Source of the DNA: Fibrella rubiginis
Lineage (GTDB): Bacteria > Bacteroidota > Bacteroidia > Cytophagales > Spirosomataceae
Direction of reading: 5' to 3'
DNA: 64,000 bases
NCBI RefSeq assembly: GCF_017353185.1
Contig: NZ_JAFMYV010000010.1
Coordinates: 186,001 to 250,000, forward strand
The position numbers were made by a program, and so were the translations under genes. This document shows, piece after piece, positions 26,022-34,541 of this stretch. Position 1 is the stretch's first letter; the number at the start of each line of letters is the position of its first letter. The notes beneath the pieces are model-generated. The model saw only the letters and a list, made by a program, of their open reading frames with translations, was not told the DNA's origin and did not search any database.

Positions 26022-28865
26022 ATGGAAGCATGGCGGCTTTTCTGGGCCAAAACCAACCGGGAAAAAATAGAGGGCCTTTCCGAAGACTGGACCCACCCGC
26101 TGTGGGCACACCTCATCGACGTAGGTAGTGCTGCACAGGTGCTTTGGGATCAGTTTCTACCAGCATCCCTTAAGCAAAACATGGCTGAGGGTATTGGCAT
26201 GAACCTTACTGATGCTGGAAAATTCCTCAGTGTCTGGATTGGTTTACATGATCTTGGCAAAGCTATTCCAAGCTTCCAGGGTATACCGGGTGCTGCGCCG
26301 CGTGTAGTGGCTGAATTGGCCAAGGCTGGTTTGGTGATTGACCCAAATGCCAACCGGTTGCACCACGGTCACGCCTCCATCGCCATTGCCCTTCGGTGGC
26401 TGCACTCCGATTTAGACACCCAGCGCCCTGAAAGCCCAAAAAGCTACCTGCTCGATGCACTAGCGGCCTGCGTAGGTATTCACCACGGTAAGTTGGCGAA
26501 ACAAATCTGCTGGGTCAACGTAGCCCGCGATATCAACCGTTCTCAGGCTGTGTTGGGCAACGCTCAGTGGCGACAAGCACAGCAGGACTTAGCTAATGCC
26601 GTATTTGCGGCCTGGGGAACTGAGTGGCCCGCCGACCGCCACCGTCGGGCTGCCAACCCGCGTCTGGGCAAAGGATGGCCCGACTGGCTAATGGCGTTTG
26701 CCGGCTGGGCCACACTCGCCGATTGGCTGGGGTCGATGCAGGGCTGTTTCAGTACGGCTACCCAACCCAGCGACGACCTGCGGGCGTACCTTGACAGTAG
26801 CCATATCGGTGCAAAAAAGGCTTTCGTCTTGGCCGGATTAGACCAACAAGCCCGACTCAGGCAGCTAACCTTTCAGGAATATTTCAAAAACGATCCCCGC
26901 CCACTACAGGAGATTGCCCGCGATATATCCCTGCACCCGACCGAGCCGAATCTGCTAATTATGGAGGCTCCCACCGGTGAAGGCAAAACCGAAGCTGCCT
27001 TTTATTTAGCTGCTCGGTTTAGGGGAGGTATCTATGCCGCTATGCCCTCTCAAGCTACCTCGAATGGCATCTTCCCCCGGCTTTGCACGTTCGTCGGGGG
27101 CGACACTGAACGAGGGTTAGCAGCGGCTCACGACGGTCCAATAGCCGCCCTGCGCTTGGTACATGGCAACGATTTGCTACGCGAAGACGCACTCACGCTG
27201 CTGAAAATTGATGAACGCCCGCCCGCCATCGACGATGACGACGAAATTCGTAAATCCACGTCAGGGGCAGCGGGGCGTATGTTGTCGTGGTTCATGCCGA
27301 AAAAAAGGGCCTTGCTGGTGCCCTATGGCGTTGGTACCGTCGATCAGTTGTTTCTAGGAGTGCTATATGCCAAACACTTCTTTCTAAGGTTGTTCTCCCT
27401 TTGCGGCAAGACGGTCATTTTTGATGAGGTTCACGCCTACGATACATACATGAACACCATCTTCGAGCGGTTGCTGGCCTGGTTGCGGGCATTGAACGTG
27501 AACGTGGTGGTACTATCGGCTACACTACCTGCCGAGACCCGTCAGCGAATGCTAACCGCGTGGGGTGGCAATCTACTCGCTGACAAAGCGTCCGCTCCTT
27601 ACCCCATAGCGTGGCATGTAGCAGGTGGGCACGTAACGGCTCACGACTTTCTGCCTGACCCTAACCGTAAGCAACAGCTACGCTTCGACTGGTGTGACCC
27701 CAACACCGGCGTGTTGGCTAAAAAAATCTGTGATCTATTGGCGAATGGGGCAACCGTTATTGTGATCTGTAACAAGGTAGAGCGGGCGCAGGACTTGTTT
27801 GCTCTGCTAGACAAGGATGAGTTGTTACATGCCGACGACCGGATTTTGCTCCACGCCCGGATGCCGCAGGCATGGCGACAGATACGAGAAGACGCAGCCC
27901 TGACCCGCTTCGGTAAAGACCGCCCAAACCGACCTGGTTTGCTGGTGGGTACGCAGGTGATTGAACAGAGCTTGGACCTCGATGCCGACGCCATGATCAC
28001 CGACCTCGCCCCGGTCGATTTGTTGCTACAACGGGCCGGGCGGCTGCATCGGCACAATCGCGATGATCAACGTCCGACGGACTTCAAAAAGCCAATGCTG
28101 CTGATTGCCTGCCCCGAAGCCGACTCCGGCGAGTTGCCAAACGTAGATGAGTTATCGGGCGGAGGTAAGATTTATGCCCGCAAACTGCTTTGGCAAACCT
28201 ATAACGTAATGAAACGCTACGGAGGCTGGGCCTTGCCATGTGGGCATGAACAATTGCCCGGATACCGTCAACTAATTGACGATGTATATACCACTACGTT
28301 TTCGTTCGACCCGCCGCTTTCGACTGAATGCCAACGTCACTACGATGAAGCAGACCGGGCATTGACCGATAAAGAAGATGACCAGGAGAAGGAAGCGCGC
28401 CAGAGGTTAGTACCGAAGCCGAACGCATTGCAGGAGCTGTTTACGTCCGATGATCCTGAATTGGCCGAAGAAGACGAGACTAGCAATGGCAAACTTCCCA
28501 AACACCTGCAAGCTTTTACCCGCAACCCCGACGGCCTGAACGCCGAGGTGCTGTTGCTACATCGAACCGTCGATGGCTGGAGCCAGCATCCCAACGGCGA
28601 AACACTCATCTGGCGCGGCAAAATTACCTACCTGACCCCCGAACGCCTCCAGGCGGTCTTCGGCTCGGCGGTGCGCATTAGCCATGCGGGTATCGTATCG
28701 ACGCTGTTTAAGGAACCCAACCCAGAATGGCAGTGGCAGCAGGATCAATCACGCATACTGAAACGCTTTCACTTGATCGAATTAACCAACTACGCCGCAA
28801 CCATTGGTACTACCCGCTTAATACTCGATGATCGGCTGGGAGTATGTTATCCGAAACAGATGTAA
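26022..28865 (+). CDS. cas3: CRISPR-associated helicase-nuclease Cas3, type I-E
   Basis: Cas3 is recruited by Cascade and degrades the target strand. The N-terminal HD nuclease domain shows H30, H76-D77 (GLHDLGK), H114 and H154-H155 (GIHHGK). The helicase part has Walker A MEAPTGEGKTEAAF (K322), the DEVH box at 468-471 (VIFDEVHAYD), LSATLP, and VIEQSLDLDAD with QRAGRLHRH as motifs V-VI. Length is 947 residues and all motifs are intact. It is separated from the Cascade genes by a hairpin and a new promoter, so it is a separate transcription unit. Confidence 0.97.
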   Translation: MEAWRLFWAKTNREKIEGLSEDWTHPLWAHLIDVGSAAQVLWDQFLPASLKQNMAEGIGMNLTDAGKFLSVWIGLHDLGKAIPSFQGIPGAAPRVVAELAKAGLVIDPNANRLHHGHASIAIALRWLHSDLDTQRPESPKSYLLDALAACVGIHHGKLAKQICWVNVARDINRSQAVLGNAQWRQAQQDLANAVFAAWGTEWPADRHRRAANPRLGKGWPDWLMAFAGWATLADWLGSMQGCFSTATQPSDDLRAYLDSSHIGAKKAFVLAGLDQQARLRQLTFQEYFKNDPRPLQEIARDISLHPTEPNLLIMEAPTGEGKTEAAFYLAARFRGGIYAAMPSQATSNGIFPRLCTFVGGDTERGLAAAHDGPIAALRLVHGNDLLREDALTLLKIDERPPAIDDDDEIRKSTSGAAGRMLSWFMPKKRALLVPYGVGTVDQLFLGVLYAKHFFLRLFSLCGKTVIFDEVHAYDTYMNTIFERLLAWLRALNVNVVVLSATLPAETRQRMLTAWGGNLLADKASAPYPIAWHVAGGHVTAHDFLPDPNRKQQLRFDWCDPNTGVLAKKICDLLANGATVIVICNKVERAQDLFALLDKDELLHADDRILLHARMPQAWRQIREDAALTRFGKDRPNRPGLLVGTQVIEQSLDLDADAMITDLAPVDLLLQRAGRLHRHNRDDQRPTDFKKPMLLIACPEADSGELPNVDELSGGGKIYARKLLWQTYNVMKRYGGWALPCGHEQLPGYRQLIDDVYTTTFSFDPPLSTECQRHYDEADRALTDKEDDQEKEARQRLVPKPNALQELFTSDDPELAEEDETSNGKLPKHLQAFTRNPDGLNAEVLLLHRTVDGWSQHPNGETLIWRGKITYLTPERLQAVFGSAVRISHAGIVSTLFKEPNPEWQWQQDQSRILKRFHLIELTNYAATIGTTRLILDDRLGVCYPKQM

Positions 28866-28879
28866 ATCTGTCAAAAAGA

Positions 28880-28916
28880 GAGGCATAATTACTTGTAAAA
28901 CAAGTAATTATGCCTC
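28880..28916. terminator. Hairpin after cas3
   Basis: A 16-bp perfect stem (GAGGCATAATTACTTG and complement, loop TAAAA) starts 15 bp after the cas3 stop codon. There is no T tract, so factor-assisted termination or mRNA protection are both possible. Confidence 0.6.
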
Positions 28917-28919
28917 TAG

Positions 28920-28996
28920 AGCCTCCCCACCAATGTGGGGAAAAATAGTGTAATTGTGAGCTTCTCACGGATCATGCCCACCAGCGTAGGCACATA
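28920..28996. repeat. Two decayed CRISPR-like repeats between cas3 and the Cascade operon
   Basis: TCCCCACCAATGTGGGGAA (from 28924) has the repeat hairpin of array 2 with a changed loop. The 29 bp at 28968-28996 begin CGGATCATGCCCAC and match the plus-strand repeat of array 1 at 18 of 29 ungapped positions. They are only 19 bp apart, less than a spacer. A relic of an older array is possible; chance similarity cannot be ruled out. Confidence 0.4.
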
Positions 28997-29133
28997 CAAA
29001 CTAACAGCTTTTTTCATAAAATCATTGATTTAGGTAGGGTCCATATATGTCATGTTCAGCCTTTAACCCGAAAATATTATTCCGATCACCTATTGTACTA
29101 GGCTATCTCTTGAATGGGTCGATTGTTCACCAT

Positions 29134-29141
29134 TACATTTG
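29134..29141 (+). promoter_or_regulatory. -7 promoter box of the Cascade operon
   Basis: TACATTTG fits TAnnTTTG, with TTG at 29110-29112, 21 bp upstream. Transcription would begin near 29148, just before the HTH gene. Confidence 0.65.
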
Positions 29142-29187
29142 TTGAGAAGTAAAGACAGTGATATTTATAAGCTTCTCACTTAAAACT

Positions 29188-29520
29188 ATGACCAGACTCG
29201 ATGAGTTAGCCCATTTAGCAGCCATTCTCCTTAAAGGACATTGGTTGCCAGTAACTGAACTTTCTGACAAACTGAATGTCTGCCCGCGCCGCACTCAGGA
29301 TGTTGTCAGGCATCTTCATGATTCAGGATACACGCTTTTGAGTCAATACCGTAAAGGCAGGAAGTTTTTATGCATATCAAGGGAAGATACTAACGGGCGG
29401 TTGGCTGAAATCCTGCACCCAAAAGAGCAAAAAATAGTACAAGACTTAATGAGTCGTTCGGGCAAGCGCGCTGAACGAGTTATACTTAAACTCATTCAAG
29501 CCGCAACTACAAAGCATTAA
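29188..29520 (+). CDS. Small helix-turn-helix protein leading the Cascade operon
   Basis: The first 60 residues (HLAAILLKGHWLPVTELSDK, LNVCPRRTQDVVRHLHDSGY) form an HTH like that of WYL regulators, followed by a helical tail of about 45 residues instead of a WYL domain. The ATG at 29188 gives 110 residues; a GTG at 29158 is an alternative. It is 20 bp from cas8e in the same direction, so it is likely cotranscribed and may regulate the operon. It could be a shortened relative of the WYL protein, but the sequences are too different to claim duplication. Confidence 0.65.
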   Translation: MTRLDELAHLAAILLKGHWLPVTELSDKLNVCPRRTQDVVRHLHDSGYTLLSQYRKGRKFLCISREDTNGRLAEILHPKEQKIVQDLMSRSGKRAERVILKLIQAATTKH

Positions 29521-29540
29521 CTGATTTTTCACACACCCCA

Positions 29541-31118
29541 ATGCACAATTACAATTTACTTTACGAACCCTGGCTGCCAGTGCGGTGGTGCAGTGGTGCC
29601 CCACCCTCGACGGTGGGGCTGCGCGAAACCCTCATTAGGGCGCACGAAATTACGGAACTGGCAACAGATAACCCGCTGGAAACCATCGCGTTGAACCGGC
29701 TATTGGCCGCACTCATTGCTTCGGCTTTCCCCAGTATGGCTACCCCTGAAGGGTGGTTTGCGGTCTGGGACCGGGCGCAATTTGACCCCACCGTGCTCGA
29801 TACGTACCTAGCCAATTACGCAGACAAGTTCGATCTACTGTCGCCCACCCGCCCGTTCTACAGTGACCCAAACACCGAGACGCAGGCACTGTCGCCCATG
29901 GCGCGGTTGCAACACGCTGCCACCAGCGGTAATAACGCCCTGCTGTTCAGCCATGATCTCGACAGTGTGCCGTTGGCTCTGCCGTTGGCCGAGGCGGCGC
30001 GGGCATTGGTTTGTACACAGGCAGCGGCGTTGGGTGGCGGGGTAGCTAAACCGTTTAACCTCTGCCACGGCCCGCTGGTGGGCGGGGCGTTCTTCTGGCT
30101 GCGGGGGCTGGCAGGTGGGGACACGTCGGCGGGCGACGTGTCGCTGTTCCGGGCATTACTGCTTAATCTGCCGCCCACGGAAGCAGTTTGGGGCAACCAA
30201 CAAAAAGACAGAGGCGCAACCTGGGAAACCGACAAGCCTCCCGTAGCTGAAAAGCGGTGGGTCCACGGCATCCGTGATCTATTTACGTTCCAGAGTCGCC
30301 GTCTCCACTTAGTGCTCGACAGCGAACAACGAGCCGTAGGGGTGTTTTACAACCAGGGCAGTAAAATCGACGACCGTCAATTCGATGACCCACATCTGGC
30401 TCAGGTTGAAGGGAAAGACGGTTTTTACCCGCTCCGATTCCGTACTGACCGCGCTCTGTGGCAGGACTCGACTATTTATCTGATGACCAAAGAAGGCACG
30501 GCTGGCAAGCCCCCCGCTACGTTCGACTGGCTGTCGCGTCCTGATAATTTAGCCGAATTGGGACAGGGAATAACCGGGCAGTCGCGCTTCTCGGCAGACG
30601 TATTTGGAATGGTCAACGATCAGGCGAAGGTGGAGTTGTGGCGCCATGAACGCGTCACGGTATATCCTGACATTATTCAGGAGCCAGGCCGGTGGGATGT
30701 ATTGAATAAGTTAATTAAAGAAGCGGATTTTCGAGCCGACCGGCTCCGCGAAGCCACCCGTGCCTATGCCATGCGGGTACGTCTCAACAAGTCCTACGGC
30801 ACTCGACTGGGCGATGTTGAACGCGCTGACCGTGATAATCTTGTGCAAATGTTGGGCACTACTAGCCGCTATTGGGTCGGGCTGGGGCAACAGTTTGAGC
30901 CGTTTCTAGCCCAAATCGCGCAGGCTAATCAGGAAATGCTAGGGGATACCCTGACCGCTTGGAAAAAAGCAGCCTGGCGATTGGCCCGCAAGGCCCTTCA
31001 GGACAGTATTGAATCACTTGCTACCGATGCCCGCGCATTTCAAGCTGTGATCGAAGCCGAAACCGTCCTGAGCCGGGGAACACTATCAACCAAAACAACC
31101 AAACCTGAACTTGCATGA
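29541..31118 (+). CDS. casA: Cascade large subunit Cas8e (Cse1/CasA)
   Basis: Cas8e recognises the PAM and recruits Cas3. The N terminus NLLYEPWLPVRW and the following LRETLIRAHEITEL are diagnostic of Cse1. Length (525) is normal. Its stop overlaps the start of cas11 by 4 bp (ATGA), typical for the conserved I-E order. Confidence 0.95.
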   Translation: MHNYNLLYEPWLPVRWCSGAPPSTVGLRETLIRAHEITELATDNPLETIALNRLLAALIASAFPSMATPEGWFAVWDRAQFDPTVLDTYLANYADKFDLLSPTRPFYSDPNTETQALSPMARLQHAATSGNNALLFSHDLDSVPLALPLAEAARALVCTQAAALGGGVAKPFNLCHGPLVGGAFFWLRGLAGGDTSAGDVSLFRALLLNLPPTEAVWGNQQKDRGATWETDKPPVAEKRWVHGIRDLFTFQSRRLHLVLDSEQRAVGVFYNQGSKIDDRQFDDPHLAQVEGKDGFYPLRFRTDRALWQDSTIYLMTKEGTAGKPPATFDWLSRPDNLAELGQGITGQSRFSADVFGMVNDQAKVELWRHERVTVYPDIIQEPGRWDVLNKLIKEADFRADRLREATRAYAMRVRLNKSYGTRLGDVERADRDNLVQMLGTTSRYWVGLGQQFEPFLAQIAQANQEMLGDTLTAWKKAAWRLARKALQDSIESLATDARAFQAVIEAETVLSRGTLSTKTTKPELA

Positions 31119-31735
31119 ACCCCACTATCGACAACAGAAAAGACCTGATCGGCTTTTTATATCGCCAAAAAGACGCCAAAGGCCGTGCCACGCTAGCTGA
31201 ACTCCGCCGGGCCGCCGCTGATCCACGAAACAACTTGCGCTTGTTTAGCCTGATTGGTCAGTGCCTGCCCGACCCCAGCGGCCCCGCTGATGAGGACGAT
31301 TGGGTTGTTGAAGCCCATTTGCTGGTGGCTATGCTCTTCGCCGTTCATGGGGCCACCCGCTGGACTAAAGCCAACCGGCTGGATATGCCCGCTTTTCCTG
31401 AAGGTGAAAACCGACGGTCATTCGGAGCCTCATTGCGTCTACTCAAATATCAGTTGGGCACCGGCGAAAACAGCCTTGACTTACGCGTAGGTGCCCTGCT
31501 AGACACCAACGCCGAAGACATCGCCGTGCCGTTGCGAAACCTGGTGCAGCGTATTGCCACAGCCCCCAAAAGGCCAATACCCATTGATTACTATAAACTC
31601 CTGAACGACTTGATCAATTGGCAGCAGACACATACCCGTCTCCGTTGGGCGCGTGACTATTGGCAACCCAACACCTCTGATGAAGATATAGACACCGCGC
31701 CTATGGTCAGCGACCCAAATAGCAACAACCAATAA
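31115..31735 (+). CDS. casB: Cascade small subunit Cas11 (Cse2/CasB)
   Basis: The protein of 206 residues has RKDLIGFLYRQKDAKGRATL, the usual Cse2 entry, and a mostly helical body with arginine-rich faces. It binds along the Cascade belly and stabilises the non-target strand. Position between cas8e and cas7e and the 4-bp overlap support the call. Confidence 0.93.
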   Translation: MNPTIDNRKDLIGFLYRQKDAKGRATLAELRRAAADPRNNLRLFSLIGQCLPDPSGPADEDDWVVEAHLLVAMLFAVHGATRWTKANRLDMPAFPEGENRRSFGASLRLLKYQLGTGENSLDLRVGALLDTNAEDIAVPLRNLVQRIATAPKRPIPIDYYKLLNDLINWQQTHTRLRWARDYWQPNTSDEDIDTAPMVSDPNSNNQ

Positions 31736-31764
31736 CTTTTTTCAACACCCAATTTTACAAGATT

Positions 31765-32952
31765 ATGAAAACGATTGAGTTTCACATCCTCCAAAATTTT
31801 CCACCATCGAATCTGAACCGCGACGACAGCGGCGCACCCAAAGACTGTGATTTCGGCGGCTACCGGCGGCAGCGCATTTCTTCGCAGTGCCTGAAACGGT
31901 CGGTGCGGCAGTCGGATGTATTTCGCCAGCAAATGACCGACCGGTTGGGTATTCGCACCAAACGCGCCCCTCAAAAAGTAGCTGAAGTCTTGGTGGGCAT
32001 GGGCCTCGCCGACGTACAGGCAAAGGCAATGGCCCTGGAGTTTTTTGAAGCACTGTATGGTGTAAATGACAAAGGCACCACCGATTACTTGCTCTATGTG
32101 GGTGAAGAAGAGTTGAAACGAGCAGCCACTATGCTCTATAACGCTGGTGCCGAATTGCGCACAAAAGCCGAGGTAATCACTCAGTTGCGGATAGAGGAAG
32201 CTATGCTGGCTAAGAAGGAAAAGGAAGTTAAAACCAAAGAAATAACCGAGGCGGCGAAGCTGTTCAATGCCCTAGCCGAGCAGTATAAGGCTACCTACCC
32301 CAAACACGTGCGGGCGGTCGATGTTGCTTTGTTTGGGCGGATGCTGGCTGATAATCCCACCGAAAACGTAGATGCTGCCTGCCAAGTTAGCCATGCTATT
32401 TCGGTTAACAGAATGAACATGGAGTTTGACTACTTCACGGCAGTTGATGACATACCAGCGCCTGACGATAATGCTGGCGCGGCAATGTTAGGCACAGTGG
32501 GCTTTGCTTCGTCGTGTTTCTATCGCTTTGCATGTCTCGACTTAGACCAACTCACGCGTAACCTCGGCGGCGACAGCAAGGCGGCGCACGAAGGTGTGAT
32601 GGCTTTTGCCGAAGCGTTCATTCAGGCGCGGCCTTCAGGCAAGCAAAATACCTTCGCAGCTCATTCATTACCAGCTTTCATGCTACTGGTGGTGCGCGAA
32701 AACGGCCAGCCTGTTTCGCTCGCCAATGCATTTGAGAAGCCTATTTCGCCCACTAAATCACAGAGTCTCACCAGTGGTGCCATTACTGCTTTGGCCAGAC
32801 ACTACACCAATCTCCAGAAAGTCTATGGCCTGAACGGACAGGCGTTTGGCGTACAACTAGACGCCGAAGATGGCCTAACCAACGCGCCATTTGCCCTCAT
32901 CGACAACGTACCTGCCATGCTGAGTACGCTTAAGCAAACCCTTCACACCTAA
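31765..32952 (+). CDS. casC: Cascade backbone subunit Cas7e (Cse4/CasC)
   Basis: IEFHILQNFPPSNLNRDDSG and KDCDFGGYRRQRISSQCLKR are hallmark motifs of Cas7e, the six-copy RNA-binding backbone. RVSH-like AVSHAISVNRM-type sequence (QVSHAISVNRMNMEFDYFTA) in the middle is also conserved. At 395 residues it is slightly longer than in E. coli. Confidence 0.96.
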   Translation: MKTIEFHILQNFPPSNLNRDDSGAPKDCDFGGYRRQRISSQCLKRSVRQSDVFRQQMTDRLGIRTKRAPQKVAEVLVGMGLADVQAKAMALEFFEALYGVNDKGTTDYLLYVGEEELKRAATMLYNAGAELRTKAEVITQLRIEEAMLAKKEKEVKTKEITEAAKLFNALAEQYKATYPKHVRAVDVALFGRMLADNPTENVDAACQVSHAISVNRMNMEFDYFTAVDDIPAPDDNAGAAMLGTVGFASSCFYRFACLDLDQLTRNLGGDSKAAHEGVMAFAEAFIQARPSGKQNTFAAHSLPAFMLLVVRENGQPVSLANAFEKPISPTKSQSLTSGAITALARHYTNLQKVYGLNGQAFGVQLDAEDGLTNAPFALIDNVPAMLSTLKQTLHT

Positions 32953-32964
32953 TCTTGGTCTGTT

Positions 32965-33744
32965 ATGCCATATACACTATTGATGCGGCTGGCCGGACCC
33001 ATGCAGTCGTGGGGCGTGAGCAGCCGTTTCTCAATACGCGAAACCCTTACCGAACCCTCAAAGAGTGGTGTGGTTGGGTTACTTTGCGCGGCATTGGGTT
33101 GGGATCGGGCCGCACCCACGCACCCCATCGCAGGAAGTGAACGCCCCCTGGCTACACTGGCTAATTTGCCCATGGCAGTGCGGGTGTTGCGCGAGGGTAC
33201 CATCCGCCGTGACTATCACACAGCGCAAAACGTGCTGCGGGCTAAAGCTAAACTGCGCCCCGGTAAACCCACTGCGGCGGGTGATTTGCAGGGAACCGTC
33301 CTGTCAGAACGTTTTTACCTCAGCGATGCCCATTTTCTAGTAGGCCTTGAAAGCGATGACCTGCCATTCTTAGAAGCATTGGATGCAGCTCTGGCTGCGC
33401 CGTTCTGGCCCCTAAGCCTGGGGCGCAAGGCCTTTGCGCCCACTGCACCTGTCCGGTTTGCTAACACTCTTCCTGACTTAACCACCACGAGCATTGCTGC
33501 TCTGCCTATGATGGAGGCATTACTAACGGCCATCGACCCGTTTTTTATGTCGAGACGGCGCGAAACAGAAAATCCTATGCTCCGGCTTGTTGCCGATAGT
33601 GGTGTCTACCCCGCTCTTGCATTGGGATATGTGGGCACAAGCCGCGCCCAACGTACTGACGTGCCACTATCGTTTGCCTCCCGCCAGTTTGCCCCCCGCG
33701 AAGTGACCATTTTCACCCCCAAGCTCAATGATGCACCTATCTAA
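32965..33744 (+). CDS. casD: Cascade subunit Cas5e (CasD)
   Basis: The N terminus LLMRLAGPMQSWGVSSRFSI followed by PSKSGVVGLLCAALG is the RAMP signature of Cas5e, which caps the 5' handle of the crRNA. Length is 259 residues. Its 3' end overlaps the cas6e start by 17 bp. Confidence 0.95.
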   Translation: MPYTLLMRLAGPMQSWGVSSRFSIRETLTEPSKSGVVGLLCAALGWDRAAPTHPIAGSERPLATLANLPMAVRVLREGTIRRDYHTAQNVLRAKAKLRPGKPTAAGDLQGTVLSERFYLSDAHFLVGLESDDLPFLEALDAALAAPFWPLSLGRKAFAPTAPVRFANTLPDLTTTSIAALPMMEALLTAIDPFFMSRRRETENPMLRLVADSGVYPALALGYVGTSRAQRTDVPLSFASRQFAPREVTIFTPKLNDAPI

Positions 33745-34405
33745 ACTCGTTTTGAACCCGCGTAGGCGCGACGTTTGGCGTGACCTGCGTTCGCCTTATG
33801 ACCTTCACCGCACTTTGGCTCATGCTTTCCCAACCGAACCGGGTATTAACTACCGCGCCCAGCACGGCGTTTTGTTTCGGTTAGAACCCATGACCACCCC
33901 TAACGCGATGCCAACTGTGCTGGTGCAGTCGGCATCGCCCCCTGAATGGAGCTGTTTACCCGAAGGCTATTGTCTACAACAGCAGTCGGCTCCTTACGAC
34001 CCAACCTTCGCGGCGGGGCAATCATTAGTGTTCAGGTTAGTAGCCAACCCTACCAAAAAACAGAAGATTAACGGCCGGGAGCAGGGTAAACGTGTAGCTC
34101 TGCACGACCTGCCCGATCCCGACGCTGCTGATCCCGATACACCTACGCCCGCCCGACTATGGCTAACGCGCAAAGCGGAGCAACACGGTTTTCGGGTGGT
34201 TTATACCCTAACTGATGGATTCTGGTTAGGTGAACCCAATGGAGATGGAGCACGTGGTAAACCGCAATTACCTCATTATGGCGTTCGTTATGACGGATTA
34301 TTGCAGGTAACAAACCCAGATACACTGACTAAGGCATTAACAACAGGCATTGGTCCAGCCAAAGCATTTGGATTCGGTTTATTGTCCGTGGCTCGTCCTC
34401 AATAG
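33728..34405 (+). CDS. casE: CRISPR RNA endonuclease Cas6e (CasE)
   Basis: Cas6e cuts pre-crRNA at the repeat hairpin. The catalytic histidine is H27 in SPYDLHRTLAHAFP, and the C-terminal glycine-rich loop GIGPAKAFGFGLLSVA is intact. Length is 225. Two ATGs in a row (33728 and 33731) can start it. It is the last cas gene before array 2. Confidence 0.96.
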   Translation: MMHLSKLVLNPRRRDVWRDLRSPYDLHRTLAHAFPTEPGINYRAQHGVLFRLEPMTTPNAMPTVLVQSASPPEWSCLPEGYCLQQQSAPYDPTFAAGQSLVFRLVANPTKKQKINGREQGKRVALHDLPDPDAADPDTPTPARLWLTRKAEQHGFRVVYTLTDGFWLGEPNGDGARGKPQLPHYGVRYDGLLQVTNPDTLTKALTTGIGPAKAFGFGLLSVARPQ

Positions 34406-34430
34406 TACTGCTAGTTAAACATATACATGC

Positions 34431-34460
34431 CCCGGCAGGACGTACTGACCTCCTGCCGGG
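34431..34460. terminator. Hairpin after cas6e
   Basis: A 10-bp perfect stem (CCCGGCAGGA/TCCTGCCGGG) with a 10-nt loop starts 26 bp after the cas6e stop codon. No T tract follows. It separates the cas operon from the leader of array 2. Confidence 0.55.
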
Positions 34461-34507
34461 TCACTTGTGTTGTGCCAAAATGCACCGACACTAAACCGTT
34501 CATTGAC

Positions 34508-34541
34508 ATCTAAAAACCGCGTTTCTGCGTAAATTTCCAGT
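34508..34541 (+). promoter_or_regulatory. Leader box of array 2
   Basis: The 34 bp before the first repeat contain TCTAAAAAC, CGTTTC and end in GTAAATTTCCAGT, the same elements in the same order as at 23560-23593 on the other strand. Everything else around the two arrays differs, so this box is probably what the adaptation complex recognises. Confidence 0.8.
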
